Shown: positions 1 through 8,871, numbered from the stretch's first letter. The stretch: DNA of 64,000 bases from Pontibacter coccineus (GCF_030546575.1 NZ_JAUOTN010000004.1:434001-498000); one strand, 5' to 3'. The notes: generated by a model from the sequence alone, not told the origin. Numbers and translations: made by a program.

Positions 1-16
1 TAAGTATTTCAGATTC

Positions 17-976
17 TTAAAAGTCCTCGTCGAGCGAAAAAACGTTTTTGTCTTTGTCGCCCATCACGCCGGCTTTCTGGTACTCGCCCACGCGCTTCTC
101 GAAGAAGTTGGTCTTGCCCTGCAGCGAGATCATCTCCATAAAGTCGAACGGGTTGGTGGCGTTGTAGAGCTTGCTGCAGCCCAGCGACACAAGCAGGCGG
201 TCGGCTACGAACTCGATGTACTGGCTCATCAGCTTGGCATTCATGCCGATCAGATCTACCGGCAGTGCGTCCGTCACGAACTCCTTCTCAAATTCCACTG
301 CGTCGCCAATGATTTCAAGCACACGGCTCTCAGGCAATTTCTCGTTCAGCATAGAGTAGAGCAGGCAGGCGAAGTCGCAATGCAGGCCTTCGTCGCGGGA
401 GATCAGTTCGTTCGAGAACGTCAGACCAGGCATCAGGCCACGCTTCTTCAGCCAAAAGATAGAGCAGAAAGAACCGGAGAAGAAGATACCTTCCACAGCT
501 GCAAAAGCGATCAGGCGCTCGGTGAAGTTCTCGCTGTTGATCCACTTCAGGGCCCACTCGCCTTTTTTCTTCACGCACGGCACCGTCTCCAGTGCATTGA
601 ACAGGTAGTCTTTCTCTGACTGCTTCTTTATATAGGTGTCGATCAGCAGGGAGTAGGTTTCCGCGTGGATGTTCTCCATCATGATCTGGAAGCCATAGAA
701 GCAGCGCGCCTCCGGAAGCTGCACCTCCTGCATGAAGTTGATGGCCAGGTTCTCGTTTACGATGCCGTCGGAGGCGGCGAAGAAGGCCAGTACGTGGCTG
801 ATGAAGTGGCGTTCACCGTCGTTCAGGTTCTCCCAGTCTTTCTGGTCCTGCGACAGGTCAATCTCCTCGGCAGTCCAGAAGCTGGCTTCTGCCTTCTTAT
901 ACATTTGCCACACCTCGTCGTGCTGTATCGGAAATAAAACAAAGCGATTTGGGTTCTCTTGTAGTATTGGCTCCAT
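17..976 (-). CDS. nrdB: Ribonucleotide reductase class Ia, beta (R2) subunit
   Basis: This is the small subunit of class Ia ribonucleotide reductase. It houses the diiron-tyrosyl radical cofactor needed to make deoxyribonucleotides. Likely metal ligands are visible: D40, E101 and H104 (in ENIHAETY), E162, and E196/H199 (in DEGLH). Y108 lies seven residues after E101, the same spacing as the radical tyrosine of E. coli R2, so the radical form is expected to be active. The tail ends FSLDEDF, a typical R2 peptide that docks on the alpha subunit. At 319 aa it has the usual length for this group. The alpha subunit is not in the window. A minus-strand TATATTTG at 1092-1099 fits a Bacteroidota -7 element. 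The long upstream region also carries DnaA-box-like sites. Confidence 0.96.
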   Translation of the reverse strand: MEPILQENPNRFVLFPIQHDEVWQMYKKAEASFWTAEEIDLSQDQKDWENLNDGERHFISHVLAFFAASDGIVNENLAINFMQEVQLPEARCFYGFQIMMENIHAETYSLLIDTYIKKQSEKDYLFNALETVPCVKKKGEWALKWINSENFTERLIAFAAVEGIFFSGSFCSIFWLKKRGLMPGLTFSNELISRDEGLHCDFACLLYSMLNEKLPESRVLEIIGDAVEFEKEFVTDALPVDLIGMNAKLMSQYIEFVADRLLVSLGCSKLYNATNPFDFMEMISLQGKTNFFEKRVGEYQKAGVMGDKDKNVFSLDEDF

Positions 977-1622
977 GCTCGTAAACTTTAATGTTTTTAA
1001 ACTTACAGCGACACTTCGTTGCTGTTTTATCTGATGTCAAACTCAATAGACAGTGCACCTTGTGATGCATGCGTTTGAGATAACAGGATTTCAAATATAG
1101 GGATAAGAACTTGAATTGGCGGGCTAAAGTTGTTCAATTTATTAACACTTTGTTAAGTAGTTGATTTTCTGAAAATTGGGTCGAAATCAACAGCCTTGTT
1201 AACATGATAATGTTAACATATATAATGTCCTAAATATAGCAAATGAAATATTAATTCATTGTTAAGTGAAGGAAAGTGCAACCACCGAGTGCATACTGGG
1301 GTATTTGGGGCGTTGTGAGCGGGGTAAAATCCAAAAGTTTGCCATTTGAGCTCCTTTGCAGGAGATGGGTGCTGTCTGGATTTTCTGGCTGCTGTGGAAA
1401 ACGCGGTTTTCGGAGGCGGCTGTCAAAGTGTTGCGGACTAGCGTGTTATGCTTGTTTTTAAAGGGTGCAAAAATATGGAGTGGAGATTTCAACAGCGTTA
1501 TCCACATAGTTGTGCATAAGGTCTGGAAAAACAGAAAGAATTAAGGAGCAATGATTTGCATATTAAATATAAGACCGCTAATTTTGCAGACTTAAAATTT
1601 TTTAAATCATACATTGAAGCTG
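977..1622. promoter_or_regulatory. Divergent nrdB / rplU intergenic region with dyad and DnaA-box-like sites
   Basis: This 646-bp region between divergent genes has no convincing ORF. It holds a very AT-rich part (about 1130-1265) and a perfect 9-bp inverted repeat TGTTAACAT-GATA-ATGTTAACA at 1197-1218, which could be an operator. Three 9-mers resemble DnaA boxes: TTTTCCACA on the minus strand (1393-1401), TTATCCACA on the plus strand (1498-1506) and TTATGCACA on the minus strand (1511-1519). It could be a DnaA-regulated promoter region or part of a replication origin. The sequence alone does not decide between them. Confidence 0.5.
1555..1586 (+). promoter_or_regulatory. Promoter of rplU-rpmA
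   Basis: TTTG at 1555-1558 and TAATTTTG at 1579-1586 are separated by 20 bases. This matches the Bacteroidota housekeeping promoter form TTTG-N19/20-TAnnTTTG. Transcription would begin near 1593, giving a leader of about 30 bases before rplU. Confidence 0.6.
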
Positions 1623-1931
1623 ATGTACGCAATTGTAGAAATCGCAGGTCAACAGACCAAAGTAGAGGCCGGAAGGTTCATCTACGCTAACAAGCTTTCC
1701 GGCAATGATGGTGACGCCGTTGAGTTCGCCAATGTTCTTCTTACTGATGATAATGGCACTATTACTTTAGGTGCTCCTTTCGTTAGCGGTGTTAAAGTGG
1801 TTGGTAAAATCCTTGGCAACGTGAAAGGCGACAAAGTAATCGTTTTCAAAAAGAAGAGAAGAAAAGGCTATCGTAAGAAGAATGGTCACCGCCAGCACTT
1901 CACGAAAGTCCTGATCGAGAGCATTGGATAA
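1623..1931 (+). CDS. rplU: 50S ribosomal protein L21
   Basis: Ribosomal large-subunit protein L21 binds 23S rRNA. The protein begins MYAIVEIAGQQ, the standard L21 start, so the ATG at 1623 was chosen over an in-frame TTG three codons upstream. At 102 aa it has normal length. The basic stretch KKKRRKGYRKKNGHRQ near residues 78-93 is the conserved RNA-binding segment. It is followed after 68 bases by rpmA, the usual L21-L27 pair, with a shared promoter upstream and a strong terminator downstream. Confidence 0.98.
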   Translation: MYAIVEIAGQQTKVEAGRFIYANKLSGNDGDAVEFANVLLTDDNGTITLGAPFVSGVKVVGKILGNVKGDKVIVFKKKRRKGYRKKNGHRQHFTKVLIESIG

Positions 1932-1999
1932 GCAGTAAGAAGAAATTAAACGTTGAATTCTTCAGGTGTTTCATCACCCTGAGTAAATAGTTAAACAAA

Positions 2000-2269
2000 A
2001 TGGCACACAAAAAAGGAGCTGGTAGTTCTAACAACGGTCGTGAGTCGCATTCTAAACGACTTGGCGTTAAGATTTACGGTGGCCAGGATATCATCGCTGG
2101 TAACATCATTGTAAGACAAAGAGGCACTGCACACCACCCAGGTAACAACGTGGGTATGGGCAAAGACCACACACTGTTCGCTATGGTTGACGGTGTAGTT
2201 CAATTCAAAAAAGGTGTTAAGAACCGTTCATACGTTTCTGTAGTACCTAAGGTAGAAGCAGAAGCGTAA
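2000..2269 (+). CDS. rpmA: 50S ribosomal protein L27
   Basis: Ribosomal protein L27 has an N-terminal arm that reaches the peptidyl-transferase centre. The protein starts [20 protein letters not shown], the canonical L27 sequence with no cleaved N-terminal extension of the Firmicutes type. At 89 aa it is full length. It is the second gene of the rplU-rpmA operon and is followed directly by an intrinsic terminator. Confidence 0.98.
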   Translation: MAHKKGAGSSNNGRESHSKRLGVKIYGGQDIIAGNIIVRQRGTAHHPGNNVGMGKDHTLFAMVDGVVQFKKGVKNRSYVSVVPKVEAEA

Positions 2270-2302
2270 GCTTTACAGCCTATACCGCCACCCTTGGGTG
2301 GC

Positions 2303-2342
2303 AAAACAGAAAAGGGATGCCATCGCATCCCTTTTCTGTTTT
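2303..2342 (+). terminator. Intrinsic terminator after rpmA
   Basis: A perfect 18-bp inverted repeat (2303-2320 with 2325-2342) encloses a 4-base loop. A-rich and T-rich outer ends let it work on both strands, so it can also stop transcription of the convergent gene that ends at 2343. Confidence 0.9.
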
Positions 2343-2990
2343 CTAGGCTTTTTGCCTCGGGGCGGTCATGGCCTCAGGGATAGACAGGGGTGCTTCCTCC
2401 TGCTTCCCTGCCCGGCCACCCCTCCAGTAGGTATAGAGCCCGACAGCTATACCTGCAGCGCAAAGTACATAAGCCGCGGTCAGGCTCAGGAAGGAAAGCG
2501 GTATGCTGCCCAGCACCAGGCTAAGGCCGGTCAGCCAAAGCAAACCATAGCGTATGGGCGCATGCACTGAGGGGGAGTAATTCGCCCTGAACCCGAGCAG
2601 GTGTAGGAGTTTGGGAGCTTCCGCCGCCAGCAGTACCAGGTTAAGCAGCAGGAACAAGGCGAGCACATAGGGAGTGCCTTTCCAGTTCTGCGATATGGTA
2701 ACCAGCAGGATGTTCAGCAGCATGGGGAGCAGAGCAATGCCCCCCAGCGTGCGGTAGCGGAGGGTCAGCAGCATAAACCCCACCACAATCTGGGAGTAGG
2801 CGATGAAGCGGGCGAAGAGCCCCAGGCCGAACTCCGCCAGTTTCTCCTCCAGCCACACCGGACCGATCAGGCCCGGGAACCGATGCTCATAGAAAATCTT
2901 CGCCATACCTGCCGTAAAGAAGATAAGACCCAGAAAAACGCTGACGCCGTTGAGCGTGAATGTTTTGTAGTTCATGTTTCTGCCCGCCAT
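2343..2990 (-). CDS. DoxX-like integral membrane protein
   Basis: This is a hydrophobic protein of 215 aa with several predicted membrane helices (about residues 12-30, 60-80, 85-103, 108-128 and two more toward the C-terminus). The first helix, with FFTAGMAKI, followed by a second helix with FARFIAYSQIVVGFML, resembles the DoxX / MauE superfamily of small quinone-linked or redox-related membrane proteins. The exact function is unknown. A second Met (MNYKTF, five codons in) is an alternative start. The gene converges on rpmA and shares its bidirectional terminator. The protein ends in a short charged cytoplasmic tail. Confidence 0.7.
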   Translation of the reverse strand: MAGRNMNYKTFTLNGVSVFLGLIFFTAGMAKIFYEHRFPGLIGPVWLEEKLAEFGLGLFARFIAYSQIVVGFMLLTLRYRTLGGIALLPMLLNILLVTISQNWKGTPYVLALFLLLNLVLLAAEAPKLLHLLGFRANYSPSVHAPIRYGLLWLTGLSLVLGSIPLSFLSLTAAYVLCAAGIAVGLYTYWRGGRAGKQEEAPLSIPEAMTAPRQKA

Positions 2991-3245
2991 GATGTTCTAA
3001 GGTATTAAGGTATAGTCTTTTATAAATCTATCACAGGAAATTATACCAACCGGCTAATTCTATAGACGATGAGCTATACCTTAGCAGGGACTTCTCACTC
3101 TACTTTTTTTGTCATCCTGAAAGGAGCTTGGTAGTAAGTAGCCTCAGCTTAACCCCTCTATGACCAGGTTTCTTAACAGAATGATGGAACATTTAGAGCA
3201 GGTTTAAAAATGAAGCGCCGCTGCCTTTGAGGGGGAAACCACACT

Positions 3246-3344
3246 ATGCCAAAGTTTTATTCAGAAAAAGACAACAAGCCCGCAACGCCCCTCGTATACC
3301 TAAATAGAAAGAGTTATAGAGTGAAAACAATTAAACTCTTTTAG
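3246..3344 (+). CDS. Possible small protein (32 aa), unrecognised
   Basis: The ATG at 3246 opens a 32-codon frame ending TAG at 3342-3344. The product starts MPKFYSEKDNKP, is rich in Lys and ends KTIKLF. A purine-rich stretch (gagggggaaa, about 3229-3238) sits where a ribosome-binding site could be. A stem-loop with a following T-run begins at the very next base after the stop codon, which is how a genuine short transcript would end. I do not recognise the peptide family. Chance ORFs of this length are common, so support rests mainly on the adjoining terminator. Confidence 0.3.
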   Translation: MPKFYSEKDNKPATPLVYLNRKSYRVKTIKLF

Positions 3345-3377
3345 GAAAGGGATACTTATGGTATCCCTTTCTGTTTT
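3345..3377 (+). terminator. Intrinsic-terminator-like hairpin
   Basis: An 11-bp perfect stem (3345-3355 with 3361-3371) with a 5-base loop is followed by TGTTTTT. No long gene precedes it on the plus strand. It either ends the small ORF at 3246-3344 or a non-coding transcript, or it insulates the metH promoter. Confidence 0.65.
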
Positions 3378-3453
3378 TATACCTTTTTTCCGCAGTCCTT
3401 CGCCCCGTTTCCGCCCTCCTTGCCACTATCTTCCTATTCTTTGGCAACAAAAA

Positions 3454-3484
3454 TTCGCCTTTTGCGGATAAGTATGTATCTTTA
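3454..3484 (+). promoter_or_regulatory. Probable metH promoter
   Basis: TATCTTTA at 3477-3484 is one base off the TAnnTTTG -7 consensus. TTCG at 3454-3457 lies 19 bases upstream, a weak match to the TTTG -33 element. Initiation about seven bases downstream would place the 5' end of the RNA at about the first base of the SAM riboswitch. Confidence 0.45.
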
Positions 3485-3490
3485 CAGCTT

Positions 3491-3662
3491 CTTATCAAGA
3501 AAGACCGAGGGACAGGGCCCGATGACGTCTTAGCAACCTTGTACCAGCTTGGTGCTAATTCCCTTCTCAGCCATACCTTGGCCGGGAAAAGATAAGAGAG
3601 TATACCTGCCTTAGGGTGTCCTTCTTGATAAGCGCTTACACAGACTTAACCAGGAGGGGAAT
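3491..3662 (+). promoter_or_regulatory. SAM-I (S-box) riboswitch controlling metH
   Basis: The aptamer spans about 3491-3596. The hallmark core GAGGGACAGGGCCCGATGA is followed by GCAACC and later GGTGCTAATTCCC. P1 pairs CTTATC (3491-3496) with GATAAG (3591-3596), and P4 pairs TTCCC (3559-3563) with GGGAA (3584-3588). The 5' strand CTTATCAAGAA (3491-3501) is also perfectly complementary to TTCTTGATAAG (3622-3632). The segment CCTTCTTG (3620-3627) can pair along all eight bases with the Shine-Dalgarno CAGGAGGG (3651-3658). There is no T-run, so control is probably translational: SAM binding fixes P1, frees the anti-Shine-Dalgarno and silences metH. The aptamer identity is firm; the switching model is inferred. 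Confidence 0.92.
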
Positions 3663-3668
3663 ACCAAC

Positions 3669-6600
3669 ATGACCACATCACATCCGATTCATACCTTACT
3701 GCAGGAGCGCGTGCTCGTGCTCGACGGCGCCATGGGCACCATGATCCAGCGTTACAAGCTCTCCGAAGCCGATTTTCGCGGCGAGCGTTTCAAGGATCAC
3801 CCATCCGACCTGAAAGGCAACAACGACCTGCTCTCCATCACGCGCCCGGATATCATCCAAGCCATTCATACCGAGTACCTGGAGGCCGGCGCCGATATCA
3901 TCGAGACCAATACCTTCAGCGGCACCAGCATCGCGATGGCGGATTACGGCCTGGAGCATGTGGTGTACGAGATGAATTATGAGTCGGCCAAGATAGCCCG
4001 CGAAGCTGCAAATGAAGCGGAAGCAAAAGATCCGGCCCATAAGCGCTTCGTAGCAGGCGCCATCGGCCCGACCAACCGCACGGCCTCCCTCTCCCCGGAT
4101 GTGAACAACCCCGGCTTCCGCGCCATCACCTTCGACCAGCTGGTGGAATCCTACTATGAGCAGGTGCGTGGTCTGGTGGACGGCGGTGCCGATTTGCTGT
4201 TGGTGGAAACGGTTTTTGATACGCTCAACTGTAAGGCGGCTCTTTTTGCCATTCAGCAGTTTGTAAATGATGGCGGCAAAGAGCTGCCGATCATGGTGTC
4301 CGGTACCATCACCGATGCCAGCGGCCGTACCTTGTCGGGCCAGACGGTGGAGGCTTTCTGGAACTCGATCTCGCATGTGCCTATTCTAAGCGTGGGCTTT
4401 AACTGTGCGCTGGGCGCGCGTCAGCTCAAGACGCACATTCAGGAGCTCTCGCGCATTTCTAACTGTTACATCAGCGCCTACCCGAATGCCGGTCTGCCAA
4501 ACGCTTTTGGCGGCTACGATGAGACAGCCGAGCAGATGGGGGCCATCGTAGAAGAATACCTGAAAGAAGGGCTGGTAAACGTACTGGGTGGTTGTTGTGG
4601 CACGACGCCCGTACACGTTAAAGTAATTGCAGACCTGGTGCGCAGGTATAAACCGCACGTTCCCACGCCCGTAGCCCCGCTCCCCCGCTACAGCGGCCTC
4701 GAGCCCCTCACCATCACCTCCGATACCCTTTTCGTAAACATCGGCGAACGCACCAACGTGACCGGCTCCAAGAAATTCTCCCGCCTGATCGTGGACGGCA
4801 AATTTGAAGAAGCTCTCTCCGTTGCCCGGCAGCAGGTAGAAGGCGGCGCCCAGATCATCGACGTGAACATGGACGAAGGTATGCTCGACTCCGAGCAGGC
4901 CATGGCTGACTTCCTTCACCTGATCGCCTCCGAACCCGACATCGCCAAGCTGCCCATCATGATCGACTCCTCTAAGTGGAGTGTGATTGAATCGGGGCTG
5001 AAATGTGTGCAGGGTAAATCGATCGTTAACTCTATCAGCTTAAAAGAAGGAGAAGAAGCATTTAAAAAACTTGCCCGCAAAATGCGCCAGTATGGTGCCG
5101 CTGTGGTGGTGATGGCATTTGATGAAACAGGTCAGGCCGATACGCTGGAGCGTAGAAAAGAGATCTGTGAACGCTCTTACCGCATTCTGGTCGACGAAGT
5201 GGGCTTCCCGCCGCAGGACATCATTTTCGACCCGAACATCCTGGCCATCGCCACCGGTATAGAGGAGCACAACAACTATGCTGTGGACTACATCGAGGCG
5301 GTAAAGTGGATCAAGGCCAGCCTGCCGCATGCGCAGGTGAGCGGTGGCGTGAGCAACCTTTCCTTCTCCTTCCGGGGCAACGACATCGTGCGGGAGGCCA
5401 TGCACACCGTGTTCCTGTACCACGCCGTGCAGGCAGGTATGGACATGGGCATCGTGAACGCCGGCATGCTGGGCGTGTACAGCGAAATTCCGACGGAACT
5501 GCGCGACCTGATCGAGGATGTGATCTTCAACCGCCATCCGGACGCTACCGAAAAACTGGTGACCTACGCGGAAACCATCAAAGGCAAGGGCAAAACAGCC
5601 ACAGCCGCTGATAATTCCTGGCGGGAGGCCCCGGTGGAGGAGCGTCTGAAGCATGCGTTGGTGAAAGGCATCGTAGACTTTATCGACGAAGACACCGAAG
5701 AGGCACGGCAGCAGGCAACCAAGACCCTGGACGTGATCGAAGGACCGTTAATGGCAGGTATGTCGGTGGTAGGCGATCTGTTTGGTGCCGGCAAAATGTT
5801 TCTGCCGCAGGTCGTGAAGAGTGCCCGCGTAATGAAGAAGTCCGTGGCTTATCTGCTGCCGTTCATGGAAAAGGAGAAGCTGGCATCCGACACCTCGAAA
5901 TCAACCGCGGGTACGATCCTGATGGCGACCGTGAAAGGCGATGTGCACGACATCGGTAAGAACATTGTGGGTGTAGTGCTGGCCTGTAACAACTATGAGG
6001 TGATCGATTTGGGCGTGATGGTGCAGTTGGACAAGATCCTGGCAGAAGCCGAAGCGCACCAGGTAGACATCATCGGCCTGAGCGGCCTGATTACCCCATC
6101 ATTGGATGAGATGGTGTACGTGGCGCAGGAGATGGAGCGCCGCGGCATGAAGATTCCGCTCCTGATCGGCGGGGCCACTACTTCCCGGGTACACACAGCT
6201 GTGAAGATCGCGCCGCAGTACAGCGGCCCGGTGATACACGTACACGATGCCTCGCGTAGTGTGACCGTGGTGAGCAGCCTGCTCAGCAGCGAGCGCGACA
6301 GCTATATCGCTGAGGTGAGGGCAGAGTATGAAAAGCTGCGAGCAGATCATTTGAACCGCACCAAAGACCGTGCTTTCGCCAGCATCCAGGAGGCCCGCTC
6401 CAACAAGTATAAAGTAGACTGGTCTGCCACGGAGGTGACCAAGCCGGGCTTTATCGGCAACAAGGTATACACGAACTACCCACTTTCCGAGATCGTGCCT
6501 TACATCGACTGGACGCCTTTCTTCCATACCTGGGAGCTCAAGCGCCAGTACCCGAAGATCCTGAACGACCCGGAGTTAGGTATAGAGGCCACCAAGCTGT

Positions 6601-7385
6601 TCAATGATGCCCAGCAAATGCTGCAGGAAATTGTGGACGAGCAGTTGCTCGAAGCCCGCGCCGTAGTTGGCTTTTATCCTGCCAACGTGGAAGCCGACGA
6701 CACGATCGAGGTATACGCCGATGATTCACGTGAAAACCTGCTGACCGAGTTCCATACCTTGCGGCAGCAGGGCAAGAAAGGGGCGAACGTGCCCAACCTC
6801 GCCTTCTCCGACTTCCTGGCGCCCAAAGAAACAGGTATAGCCGACTACATCGGCGGCTTTGTGGTATCCTCTGGGTTTGGCATCGAGAAACTGCTGGAGC
6901 AGTACGAAGCGGAGCACGACGACTACCGCAGCATTATGGTCAAAGCGCTTGCTGACCGCCTGGCTGAAGCCTTCGCCGAACTCATGCACCTGAAAGTGCG
7001 CAAGGAGCTGTGGGGCTACGCAGCGGACGAGCAACTGGACAACGAGGGCTTGATCAAAGAGCAATACAAAGGTATACGCCCCGCTCCCGGCTACCCCGGC
7101 TGCCCCGACCATACCGAAAAGATCACGCTCTTCAATTTGCTGAAGGCAGAAGAAACCGGAGTGATCCTGACGGAGAACCTGGCCATGCATCCGGCATCTT
7201 CGGTGAGCGGCCTGTACTTCTCGCACCCGGATTCCCGCTACTTTGGCCTCGGCAAGATCGGTGAAGACCAGGTAGCTGACGTTGCCCGGCGCAAGGGTAT
7301 GGCCAAGGAGGAGCTGGAACGCTGGCTCTCGCCAAACCTGAACTATGAGCCAAAGCCACACCTTGCTTCAACCCTCTCCTCTTAA
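3669..7385 (+). CDS. metH: Cobalamin-dependent methionine synthase
   Basis: MetH transfers the methyl group of 5-methyltetrahydrofolate to homocysteine through cobalamin, in the cytoplasm. At 1238 aa it is full length, with four modules. The homocysteine-binding domain (about 1-330) has zinc ligands C246 (GFNCALG) and C309/C310 (GGCCGT). It is followed by the pterin-binding domain (about 350-620), the cobalamin-binding module (about 660-900) with DVHDIG where H760 is the lower axial ligand, and the SAM-dependent reactivation domain (about 910-1230). The start is preceded by a strong Shine-Dalgarno (AGGAGGGG) that the upstream SAM-I riboswitch can mask. metF lies downstream and supplies the methyl donor. 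The last residues (TLSS) are encoded inside an inverted repeat. Confidence 0.97.
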   Translation: MTTSHPIHTLLQERVLVLDGAMGTMIQRYKLSEADFRGERFKDHPSDLKGNNDLLSITRPDIIQAIHTEYLEAGADIIETNTFSGTSIAMADYGLEHVVYEMNYESAKIAREAANEAEAKDPAHKRFVAGAIGPTNRTASLSPDVNNPGFRAITFDQLVESYYEQVRGLVDGGADLLLVETVFDTLNCKAALFAIQQFVNDGGKELPIMVSGTITDASGRTLSGQTVEAFWNSISHVPILSVGFNCALGARQLKTHIQELSRISNCYISAYPNAGLPNAFGGYDETAEQMGAIVEEYLKEGLVNVLGGCCGTTPVHVKVIADLVRRYKPHVPTPVAPLPRYSGLEPLTITSDTLFVNIGERTNVTGSKKFSRLIVDGKFEEALSVARQQVEGGAQIIDVNMDEGMLDSEQAMADFLHLIASEPDIAKLPIMIDSSKWSVIESGLKCVQGKSIVNSISLKEGEEAFKKLARKMRQYGAAVVVMAFDETGQADTLERRKEICERSYRILVDEVGFPPQDIIFDPNILAIATGIEEHNNYAVDYIEAVKWIKASLPHAQVSGGVSNLSFSFRGNDIVREAMHTVFLYHAVQAGMDMGIVNAGMLGVYSEIPTELRDLIEDVIFNRHPDATEKLVTYAETIKGKGKTATAADNSWREAPVEERLKHALVKGIVDFIDEDTEEARQQATKTLDVIEGPLMAGMSVVGDLFGAGKMFLPQVVKSARVMKKSVAYLLPFMEKEKLASDTSKSTAGTILMATVKGDVHDIGKNIVGVVLACNNYEVIDLGVMVQLDKILAEAEAHQVDIIGLSGLITPSLDEMVYVAQEMERRGMKIPLLIGGATTSRVHTAVKIAPQYSGPVIHVHDASRSVTVVSSLLSSERDSYIAEVRAEYEKLRADHLNRTKDRAFASIQEARSNKYKVDWSATEVTKPGFIGNKVYTNYPLSEIVPYIDWTPFFHTWELKRQYPKILNDPELGIEATKLFNDAQQMLQEIVDEQLLEARAVVGFYPANVEADDTIEVYADDSRENLLTEFHTLRQQGKKGANVPNLAFSDFLAPKETGIADYIGGFVVSSGFGIEKLLEQYEAEHDDYRSIMVKALADRLAEAFAELMHLKVRKELWGYAADEQLDNEGLIKEQYKGIRPAPGYPGCPDHTEKITLFNLLKAEETGVILTENLAMHPASSVSGLYFSHPDSRYFGLGKIGEDQVADVARRKGMAKEELERWLSPNLNYEPKPHLASTLSS

Positions 7386-7717
7386 AGAGGGCCCTTACCC
7401 CAAAACAGGAGAGGGAGCTTATACCTGATACTGCAGCTTAAACCTGCTCCTGCCTTTTGTCATCCTGTAAGGATCTTGTGGGAAGGGAGGTTAAGCAGAA
7501 GCTACAAAGTATTGGTCAATGCTTCCGCAGTGGTAGAAAAGTTAGCAGGGCCGAGCACAGACACTAGCGGCCATAGTCCGCCAAATAACTCACACTCGCC
7601 AGAGACGAGCGAGGGCGTTAACTAAAGCGGCCTCCTTAGTTGAGGTCAGGGGCAGTTGGGCCCGGTAGAGCAAACCAACCAGTTAACAATACAGCAATTT
7701 AACAATTCACCTATACC
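7386..7717. repeat. metH-metF spacer made largely of dispersed repeats
   Basis: Three repeat-like pieces fill this 332-bp gap. CCCTCTCCT (7372-7380, inside the end of metH) pairs with AGGAGAGGG (7407-7415). A TTTTGTCATCCTGTAAGGATCTT-type element lies near 7455-7478. A segment near 7550-7620 is similar, in reverse complement, to the start of the hairpin element at 37.9 kb. No gene is seen. metH and metF may still be co-transcribed. Confidence 0.55.
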
Positions 7718-8674
7718 TTGAAAGTAACCGAGCATTTCCGGAACGCCAATGGCAAGACGCTGTTCACCTTTGAGATCTTGCCACCGCTCAAGGGCGAGAA
7801 CATGAAAACCCTGTTCAGCCACATCGACCCGCTGATGGAGTTCAAGCCGCCTTTTATCGACGTGACCTACCACCGCGAAGAGTATATCTACAAGCAGCGG
7901 GAGAACGGCCTGTTGGAAAAGCGCAGCACACGCAAACGGCCGGGTACGGTGGGCATTTGTGCGGCCATCCAAAACCACTACAAAGTAGACACAGTGCCGC
8001 ACCTGATCTGCGGTGGCTTCAGTAAAGAGGAGACGGAAAACGCCCTGATCGACCTGCACTTCTTAGGTATAGACAATGTGCTGGTACTGCGGGGTGATTG
8101 CGTGAAGAGCGAGCAGCGCTTCGTGCCGGAGCCGGACGGCCATACCTATGCAACGGAGCTGATCGGGCAGGTCGTGAACATGAACCAAGGCTGTTACCTG
8201 GATGATGAGCAGGCATACCACAATGGCACTGATTTTTGCATTGGCGTGGCGGGCTACCCGGAAAAGCATTTCGAGGCGCCTAACATCACCTCCGATTTGC
8301 GCTGGCTTAAAAAGAAGGTGGAGCTCGGCGCCGAGTACATCGTCACGCAAATGTTCTTCGAAAACCAGCGGTACTTCGATTTTGTGAATCGCTGCCGGGC
8401 CGAGGGCATCAACGTGCCGATCATTCCGGGCCTGAAGCCGATGACCACCAAGACGCAGCTCACCCTGTTACCGAGTCTGTTTCATGTCGAAATTCCGTGT
8501 GCACTGGCTGATGCCATCGAGTCCTGCCCGGATAACAAGGCAGCCGCACAGGTAGGCGTGGAGTGGGCGATACAGCAGTCCAAAGAGCTGATGGAATTTG
8601 GCGTGCCCTGCCTGCATTACTACTCGATGGGCAAGTCGGAGTCGGTGCGGAAAGTGGCGGAGGCGCTGTTTTAA
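7718..8674 (+). CDS. metF: Methylenetetrahydrofolate reductase
   Basis: MetF reduces 5,10-methylene-tetrahydrofolate to 5-methyl-tetrahydrofolate with an FAD cofactor, providing the methyl donor for MetH just upstream. The protein begins MKVTEHFRNANGKTLFTFEILPP, where the conserved FEILPP carries the catalytic Glu of the TIM barrel. Other family segments are the VTYH near residue 49 and GIDNVLVLRGD near 113-123. At 318 aa it is full length. The family N-terminus points to the TTG at 7718 as start codon, since no in-frame ATG lies nearby. That TTG is embedded in a CTATACCTTG copy of the dispersed motif. A terminator follows. Confidence 0.95.
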   Translation: MKVTEHFRNANGKTLFTFEILPPLKGENMKTLFSHIDPLMEFKPPFIDVTYHREEYIYKQRENGLLEKRSTRKRPGTVGICAAIQNHYKVDTVPHLICGGFSKEETENALIDLHFLGIDNVLVLRGDCVKSEQRFVPEPDGHTYATELIGQVVNMNQGCYLDDEQAYHNGTDFCIGVAGYPEKHFEAPNITSDLRWLKKKVELGAEYIVTQMFFENQRYFDFVNRCRAEGINVPIIPGLKPMTTKTQLTLLPSLFHVEIPCALADAIESCPDNKAAAQVGVEWAIQQSKELMEFGVPCLHYYSMGKSESVRKVAEALF

Positions 8675-8707
8675 AGAAACCACAACTAAACTAAACCTAA
8701 CCTTAAG

Positions 8708-8735
8708 GCTGGGGCCATTGGCTTCAGCTTTTTTT
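8708..8735 (+). terminator. Intrinsic terminator after metF
   Basis: A 9-bp stem (8708-8716 with 8720-8728, two G-U pairs) with a 3-base loop is followed by seven T residues (8729-8735). Confidence 0.85.
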
Positions 8736-8744
8736 ATTTTCTGA

Positions 8745-8762
8745 CAGGTATAGCTATACCTG
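8745..8762. repeat. Perfect palindrome of the dispersed GGTATAG motif
   Basis: CAGGTATAGCTATACCTG is an 18-bp perfect palindrome formed by two head-to-head copies of the window-wide 10-mer. It sits just after the metF terminator. Confidence 0.85.
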
Positions 8763-8823
8763 TGGCATGACCTCGCGGTGGCTTAGGGCCACGAGCGTCT
8801 AACAGATCGGCTTTGGCCAGACA

Positions 8824-8871
8824 GGTATAGGTATAGGTATAGGTATAGGTATAGGTATAGGTATAGGTATA
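8824..8871. repeat. Tandem (GGTATA)8 microsatellite
   Basis: Eight exact tandem copies of GGTATA, preceded by CA and followed by GCCGCGGCTA, form an expanded version of the dispersed CAGGTATAG motif. The array abuts a 12-bp palindrome TAGCCGCGGCTA (8870-8881). It lies between metF and the convergent cyclase gene, about 70 bp past the latter's stop codon. Confidence 0.95.

Larger units (their letters stand above)
2991..3453. other. Intergenic region with dispersed repeat and possible small gene
   Basis: This region contains several GGTATA/TATACC motif copies (near 3010, 3045, 3076, 3294). A TTTTGTCATCCTGAAAGGAG element near 3107-3126 recurs in related form near 7455. It also holds a 32-codon ORF and a hairpin, both listed separately. 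No longer gene is supported. Confidence 0.5.

Noticed and set aside
1614..1622. TTG start for L21 at 1614
   Set aside because: The conserved family start MYAIVEIAGQ begins at the ATG at 1623.
3696..4919. Long open frames on the minus strand inside metH
   Set aside because: They are antisense frames of a GC-rich gene without family features. The plus-strand product is an unmistakable MetH.
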